Source: Opitutus terrae PB90-1 (GTDB lineage: Bacteria; Verrucomicrobiota; Verrucomicrobiia; Opitutales; Opitutaceae). Taken from it: DNA of 64,000 bases. Both the position numbers and the translations under genes were made by a program. Under the pieces are notes generated by a model, which saw nothing but the letters and a program-made list of their open reading frames with translations, ran no database searches and had not been told where the DNA came from. Below, piece after piece: positions 59,327-64,000 of the stretch (position 1 is its first letter; each line of letters starts with the position of its first letter). The DNA lies in the NCBI RefSeq assembly GCF_000019965.1, contig NC_010571.1, forward strand, positions 3,667,001-3,731,000, written 5' to 3'.

Positions 59327-61648
59327 TCAGGCCCAGCCCTTCGGCCAGTGCGTGCCGGGAATGGGACGCCAGTAGGCGTTGGGATCGATTCGCGGCGGCA
59401 GATGCCGGTACTTCTCGGTGAGCCGAAGTTTCGTGCGCAGATTTTCCACGAGGTTTTCGCCGTACATGAAAGTGTTGTCGGCGACCTGGGAGACGACGAT
59501 CACCTCCGACTTGGTGGTTTCGAGCAGTTCGATCAGTTCACACGTGTTGGCGAGATCGAGATCGATCACTGCCTGCAACCGTTTCTGCTGGGCACGACGG
59601 CCGGCAGCTCGCGGACTCGCGAGGTAGCTGTAGACGCAATCACACCACGCGCAGACGTTGCGCAGCGCGGTGGCCCAGTGTTGATAGGCACGGACACGAT
59701 CACGCAGATCGGCGAAGACCGCCTGCGATTGCCCGCTCGTGCGCTGGGCGAGTCTCTCCAATTTCTGGCGCAGGCGGCGTACGCGCGGCAGGAGTTGGCG
59801 ATCCATGTCACCGCTCATCTTCGCGGCAGACTCGCGCGTCATCAGGTCAAAGAGGACATCCTTGCCAAGATCGCCGAGGCTGGGGTTGTTGTGCTGGAAG
59901 CAGCCGTGGCGCTCGTAGTAGGCCCGCTCGCTTGCGGGAATTGCCTCGATGTCGGGCACGATGGGGCGGTCCCACGTGCGCTGCCAGCAGAAGCCGAACA
60001 CGCAGTAGAGTCCGACCTGGGGCTGCCAGACCAGCGCGTCCTCGAATTCGCGCCAGGCAGCGGTAAGCGCACTCGCGTGCTCCGCTCCGACGCAGCGCGT
60101 CGCAAGCTCGTCGAGCACGGTGTCGATTGGTTTCTCCGGGAAGAATTGCACCGCCTGGATCACCGCGGCGTTGGGCCAATAGGGCGCCTGCGGCGCATTG
60201 GACAACCCTCCCATGCAGCTCGCGCGCTGAATACCGAGCTGGCGCATCGCGGTGAGCTTCTGGTGGAGCAGATGCGGGAAAGGCAGACCGAGCAACGGCT
60301 CGTGATTGTTCACGCCCGAGGCGGCATAGTTCAGCGCCGGCTCGGCCCCCTGTTCGCGCGAGGCCGCGAGCGGCTTGGCTTCAGTCGCGTCGAGCCACGA
60401 GTGGAAGATGCTGCCGGCGACGCCGGTGTTCTCGGGATATTTGGGGTGCGGATAAGGCAGCGCGTAACCACGGACGAGAAGCGATGGCGCCTCCCACGTG
60501 ACGTGCTCGTTCATGCCGCGCTTGATGTGGTCGTGCTCCACCTTGAACGGCTCGATGCGGAGAATCACGTCGAAGTCCGGATTGATCTCGGCGGCGGCGG
60601 TGCGGAGATTGTGCAGGTAGCGAACGATGCTCTGACCGGCGGCTTCGGCGACCTTGTCGTGGTTGCGCCACTCGCGGATCATGTACGGTCCGCCATTGCG
60701 TCCGACGTAGAGCGAAGCGGTGTGCTCGAAGCCGGCGCCGCTGTCGTTGGTCCACACGGACATGTAGCTGAGGTCGGGCACGGCTCGCATCAGCGCCTGC
60801 AGCGCTTCGCGGTAGTGGCGCCGCACGATCGGGTGGTCCTGGGCCATCGTGTAGCGCGGCAGCCGTGAGCGGAACGGGTGATCGACCCGCGCGCCGCGCA
60901 GCGTGGGATACTTCACGAAGAAGCGCTCGGGCATCGAACGCGGCTCGAACATGCACACCCCGGGTTTCAGTCCGTAGCGACGGCCGATCTCGGCCAGACC
61001 CTTCAGGTGGTTGAGATTCGCGTCGAGGTAGAACGCCGGCCAGATGCCGCGCGTCAGCTCGGTATCGACGAAGTGGTTGAACCCGGGCGCGTACGTGTAG
61101 AACTGCGGATAGTACTCGAACGGCACGAAGTCCTCGTGGGGGAGGTGCGCTTGCAGACTGTTGACCTCGAGATGCGTGAAACCCGACTCGGCCAGCGTGG
61201 CGGCGTAGCGGTCGCGGTCGAAATTGCGGGCGGAACGCCAGTATTGCGCGTAGCAGGCATCGAAGAGCGGACGATGCCAGCCGAACGTCGCGGGCAGCAG
61301 CACGCCGCGCGCGAGCTTTTCCTGACTCAGTTCCGTAATGCCGTGCGCCAGCAGCCGCACGGCGGCGTAGAGAAATGAGCCGTGCGTCGCGCAGATCTCG
61401 CCCGTGCCCTCGGGCGTGATGCGGAGCCACATCCAGGCAGAGTGGTCGCGCACGGCCGCGGGCAGCCGGCGTGCCCAGCGGCGTGACGCCAGGGCCACGG
61501 ATACGCCGCGGCCGGGATTGGCACCGGCGCTGACGCGTGCGTTGGTCAGCCGCGCCAGTTCGCTGGCGGCGGTGAGCTCGGCCGGTTCGGCGCGGAGCGG
61601 AACGTGCACGGTAGCGAGGGCGAGCGAACGGGTTGGGGTGGCGGACAT
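59327..61648 (-). CDS. large putative glycosidase (GH20b/GH67-like N-domain, TIM barrel)
   Basis: 773 residues from ATG 61648; upstream in-frame codons (to 61732) are poorly supported. The first 110 residues (ELTAASELARLTNARVS, THGSFLYAAVRLLAHG) resemble the small domain preceding catalytic barrels in GH20/GH67 enzymes. A TIM-barrel-like stretch follows (HLEVNSLQAHLPHEDF, PAFYLDANLNHLKGLAEIGRRYGLKPG, SVWTNDSGAGFEH). The C-terminal 250 residues are helical and Arg-rich (RRLRQKLERLAQRTSGQSQ). No signal peptide is seen. I do not recognise the family, so a new or rarely studied glycosidase family is possible. Confidence 0.75.
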   Translation of the reverse strand: MSATPTRSLALATVHVPLRAEPAELTAASELARLTNARVSAGANPGRGVSVALASRRWARRLPAAVRDHSAWMWLRITPEGTGEICATHGSFLYAAVRLLAHGITELSQEKLARGVLLPATFGWHRPLFDACYAQYWRSARNFDRDRYAATLAESGFTHLEVNSLQAHLPHEDFVPFEYYPQFYTYAPGFNHFVDTELTRGIWPAFYLDANLNHLKGLAEIGRRYGLKPGVCMFEPRSMPERFFVKYPTLRGARVDHPFRSRLPRYTMAQDHPIVRRHYREALQALMRAVPDLSYMSVWTNDSGAGFEHTASLYVGRNGGPYMIREWRNHDKVAEAAGQSIVRYLHNLRTAAAEINPDFDVILRIEPFKVEHDHIKRGMNEHVTWEAPSLLVRGYALPYPHPKYPENTGVAGSIFHSWLDATEAKPLAASREQGAEPALNYAASGVNNHEPLLGLPFPHLLHQKLTAMRQLGIQRASCMGGLSNAPQAPYWPNAAVIQAVQFFPEKPIDTVLDELATRCVGAEHASALTAAWREFEDALVWQPQVGLYCVFGFCWQRTWDRPIVPDIEAIPASERAYYERHGCFQHNNPSLGDLGKDVLFDLMTRESAAKMSGDMDRQLLPRVRRLRQKLERLAQRTSGQSQAVFADLRDRVRAYQHWATALRNVCAWCDCVYSYLASPRAAGRRAQQKRLQAVIDLDLANTCELIELLETTKSEVIVVSQVADNTFMYGENLVENLRTKLRLTEKYRHLPPRIDPNAYWRPIPGTHWPKGWA

Positions 61649-61850
61649 GATGGCGAGATGAAAACGCGGTCGGGACGAGGCAATTGCAAAGCGGCCAAAA
61701 CCCCAGTGGACACCAAACAAATCCCAAACCATACATGTTCGCTTCGTTAGTGTTGCTTTAATCTATCGACCGGCCGCTCCCGCGGGGCGCCTCCGCTCGC
61801 GTGCATGCCGCCGGAGCAATTCACACCCTCACCAACGCGAAACTCCCTCG

Positions 61851-64000
61851 ATGACGCAGGACCTGCTGGCCCTTTCCGACCACGAGCCGCCGATGGGCGA
61901 TCTCTTCACTGACGCGCGGCTCGATACGGGGCGCGCAGTCTGGACCGGCCGTTTGCCGGGCGAGCGCGAGATGGCCAAAAAACGCATCGTGCATCAGCGC
62001 GTCGTGCGGTTGCACGGTGAGGCGAAACTGCTGCGGCTCGGGCTGCGCCGCGGGCAGGGGTACCACAAATGCGGAAGCCGGCAGGACCTCGATTGGGTCA
62101 CTTCGCTGCGCGTGCTGGGCTGGACCGGTGGTCGCTGGCGTGAAGTGTGGCGGGGAGATGATCTGCGCGCGCCGGCCGTGGGTGCGGTTCGCTGGATCAA
62201 GCTGCCGCAGATGACGGTTTCCGGGGTGATCCTCGAAGTGCGGCGCTCAGGGATCGATGATGGATGGACGCCATGGAATCTCGCGATGTCGGCGTTTGTG
62301 CTGGAGGGCGAGTTGCTGGTGCCGATCGCGCCGCGCCAGGAACGGCTGCTCACGCTCGAAAGCGTGGAGCTGTCCGGGCTGCCGCGGGGTGTCACGGCGG
62401 AGGTGCGCGACGGTTCGGTGCGCTATCGTACGCGCGAGTTCGAAGTGGGCTTTGCGGTGGGTCGCCCAGGGTTCTCGTTTTTCGGACTGCACGTCGAGGA
62501 CGACGCGAATGCGGGGATCAACCTGCTGACGACGCGGCCGCCGCTGTTTCATCAGGGGCCGCAGCTGCATCCTCTCGGCGCGCCCCCGCTCATTGCGCCG
62601 GCGGTGCGCTGCGATCTTGAAGGCGCGGTTCGCGTGAAAGGCGCGACGGTGCGGTATGCGTTCTCCACGGGTGGGCAACACTACACGCTGACGTGGCGGG
62701 TGAGTTCGCAAGGACTCGAACTGCGCGCCGAGCGTTCGGCCGAGCGTGCGCTGTTCGCATGGCACAGCGCGGCGTGGCAGATCGGATTACGCAACAGCGC
62801 GAGCCCCTCGCAGGTGCTCGGCCGGCTGTTGATGGACGGCGAGAGCGGAGCCGTGGCGCTGCCCGCGCTGCTCACGCTGCCGGCATTTGGTTCGTGGGAC
62901 ATCCGCAGTTCGTCGCCGGCCGGCTGGGCGCGCAGCGACTGCCGGCGCAGCCAGGACGTGAACACGCTCGAACTCAAGGTTGGCGAAGAGCGCACGCCGG
63001 AAGGCATGTACCGATTGCCGGCGGGGACGCACCGCGCGATCTTCACGCTGACGCCGCATCGCCCCGGAGCCCTGCTGCACGCGAGCGCTCCGGCGGTGGC
63101 GAAACGGGCGGTGGCGCGGACGCGATGGACCGCGCTGACGTTTCGGAGCGATACGGCGACGCTGAGCAACAACGGCGCGTCGATGCATTGCCCGATCTGC
63201 ATGGACACGTGGTCGGCGATCGCACCCGGGCTGGGCGAGGTGTTTCCGGGACTGCCGGCGACCGAGTTTCTGCGGCTCTCGCTCGAACGCTGGCTGACGG
63301 GAGGACCGGGCTATGCCGCCGGTCGATTGCTACAGGGCGGGCGGGCGCACGATGCCGACGACGAATATCTGATGACGGGCGCGTCAGCGTTGCTCGGGCT
63401 CGGCAACTTTCTGCGGCAGACGGCGACCCGGGGCTGGTTTCGGGAATATCGTCCCTGGATCACCGCGAAGTTGCGGGCGGCGGAGCAACGCGATCTCGAT
63501 GGCGATGGCTTGATCGAAAGCGCCTATCGCACGGGAGTGAGCGGCACGAGCCAATGGAGCACGTGCTGGTTCGACGTGATCTCGTTTGGTTGGAAGGACG
63601 CCTTTGCGAACGCGATTCTCTACGGAGCGCTCGGCGCGCTCGAAGGAGGGCTGGAGCGCTGCGACGAGAAAGCGGAAGCACGGACGCTGCGTGCATGGGC
63701 CGAGCGGTTGAAACTGAACTACCGGGCCGCGTTCTGGAACGAACAAACCGGCTGGCTAGCGGGCTGGCGCTGCCGTGCGGGAAAGTTGCACGACTATGCC
63801 TTCCTGCCCATCAACGGAGCGGCGGTCGCGGTCGGACTGATCGAAGGCGCGGAAGCCCGCGTGATGCTGCGACGCTTGCTCACGGAAGCGGCGCGTGTGC
63901 GGATGCCGGATGCAGCACTGGGGATGCCCGGCAATCTGTGGCCGATTCCGGACTTTGATCTGGCCGACATCATGCAAGGCTATCCACTGGGCTACTACCA
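61851..64000 (+). CDS. putative (alpha/alpha)6 glycosidase, partial (C-terminus beyond window)
   Basis: Open reading frame from ATG 61851 to the right edge (716 full codons, no stop seen). No signal peptide at this start. The first 350 residues are beta-sandwich-like (GWTGGRWREVWRG, TWRVSSQGLELRAE), and the rest is an (alpha/alpha)6 barrel (LGNFLRQTATRGWFREYRPWITAKLR, FDVISFGWKDAFANAILYGAL, GWLAGWRCRAGKLHDYAFLPINGAAVAVGL). The overall shape is like GH63/GH78/GH95-type enzymes. It is divergent from the large glycosidase (59327) with a 200-bp promoter gap and probably belongs to the same regulon. Substrate unknown. Confidence 0.8.
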   Translation, partial: MTQDLLALSDHEPPMGDLFTDARLDTGRAVWTGRLPGEREMAKKRIVHQRVVRLHGEAKLLRLGLRRGQGYHKCGSRQDLDWVTSLRVLGWTGGRWREVWRGDDLRAPAVGAVRWIKLPQMTVSGVILEVRRSGIDDGWTPWNLAMSAFVLEGELLVPIAPRQERLLTLESVELSGLPRGVTAEVRDGSVRYRTREFEVGFAVGRPGFSFFGLHVEDDANAGINLLTTRPPLFHQGPQLHPLGAPPLIAPAVRCDLEGAVRVKGATVRYAFSTGGQHYTLTWRVSSQGLELRAERSAERALFAWHSAAWQIGLRNSASPSQVLGRLLMDGESGAVALPALLTLPAFGSWDIRSSSPAGWARSDCRRSQDVNTLELKVGEERTPEGMYRLPAGTHRAIFTLTPHRPGALLHASAPAVAKRAVARTRWTALTFRSDTATLSNNGASMHCPICMDTWSAIAPGLGEVFPGLPATEFLRLSLERWLTGGPGYAAGRLLQGGRAHDADDEYLMTGASALLGLGNFLRQTATRGWFREYRPWITAKLRAAEQRDLDGDGLIESAYRTGVSGTSQWSTCWFDVISFGWKDAFANAILYGALGALEGGLERCDEKAEARTLRAWAERLKLNYRAAFWNEQTGWLAGWRCRAGKLHDYAFLPINGAAVAVGLIEGAEARVMLRRLLTEAARVRMPDAALGMPGNLWPIPDFDLADIMQGYPLGYY

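Noticed and set aside
1-64000. tRNA, rRNA, CRISPR arrays, integrases and prophage genes
   Set aside because: Looked for by eye; no tandem spaced repeats, no T-loop-like GGTTCGAAT stretches in intergenic space and no recognisable integrase or transposase product.

Overview
The window (GC-rich, densely packed genes, no rRNA, tRNA, CRISPR or integrase seen) looks like a chromosome segment from an Opitutaceae-type verrucomicrobium. Reasons: a large TonB-dependent receptor with the SPFTVTG-type N-terminus common in that group and no SusD partner; two GxGYxYP proteins; URO-D-like paralogs; FixN/FixO-type cbb3 genes with a CEVC small membrane protein; many GTAGGGC-ended intergenic inverted repeats; weak or absent Shine-Dalgarno sites. 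The taxonomic call is inference from gene content.

Region 1 (1-11.3 kb), respiration, metal and sulfur. A cbb3-type oxidase operon reads leftward (ccoN, a CcoO-like protein with an added cytochrome c domain, a small CxxC membrane protein, and a protein cut by the window edge). A MarR regulator, an NDH-2 gene and an EI-type phosphotransferase read rightward. Perfect FNR/ANR-type boxes (TTGAT-N4-ATCAA) stand before both ccoN and ndh. A ferredoxin/FTR1 iron permease pair is divergent from a LysR regulator. A Cys/Met PLP enzyme and a small six-cysteine protein follow; a palindrome at the start of the PLP gene resembles one before marR.

Region 2 (11.6-17.9 kb), a sugar cassette. GH88-like hydrolase, sugar isomerase/epimerase-like protein, Gfo/Idh/MocA oxidoreductase and SDR read leftward, next to two AraC regulators.

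Region 3 (17.9-23.0 kb). Two divergent URO-D-superfamily genes; the rightward one leads a tightly coupled operon with two unlike amidohydrolases (the second lacks the usual metal ligands) and a DegT aminotransferase. This is the best candidate for an undescribed pathway here.

Region 4 (23.3-42.5 kb). A very long leftward run, probably one or two operons: LacI regulator, TonB receptor, small secreted protein, GxGYxYP protein, S9 peptidase, a second copy of the small protein plus GxGYxYP pair, ROK kinase, heparinase-like lyase, SSS symporter, isochorismatase-fold protein and DegT aminotransferase. Neighbours overlap by ATGA or sit a few bases apart.

Region 5 (42.7-64 kb). Divergent from lacI is a rightward operon: GH78-like, DUF6807/PmoA-like, Asp-box repeat protein, unknown secreted protein, M28 peptidase, SSS symporter and nucleoside-hydrolase-like protein. 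Then come a mutarotase-fold protein, a Gfo/Idh/MocA oxidoreductase, an AraC regulator, a beta-helix protein, a large putative glycosidase, and a further (alpha/alpha)6-type glycosidase cut by the right edge.

Regions 2-5 read as one polysaccharide/glycoside utilisation island: outer-membrane uptake, periplasmic cleavage, sodium-coupled import, then intracellular oxidation, isomerisation, phosphorylation and amino transfer. The substrate cannot be fixed from sequence; the GH88-, GH78- and heparinase-like enzymes point to uronate- and deoxysugar-containing glycans. All start choices and functions below are from reading the sequence only.
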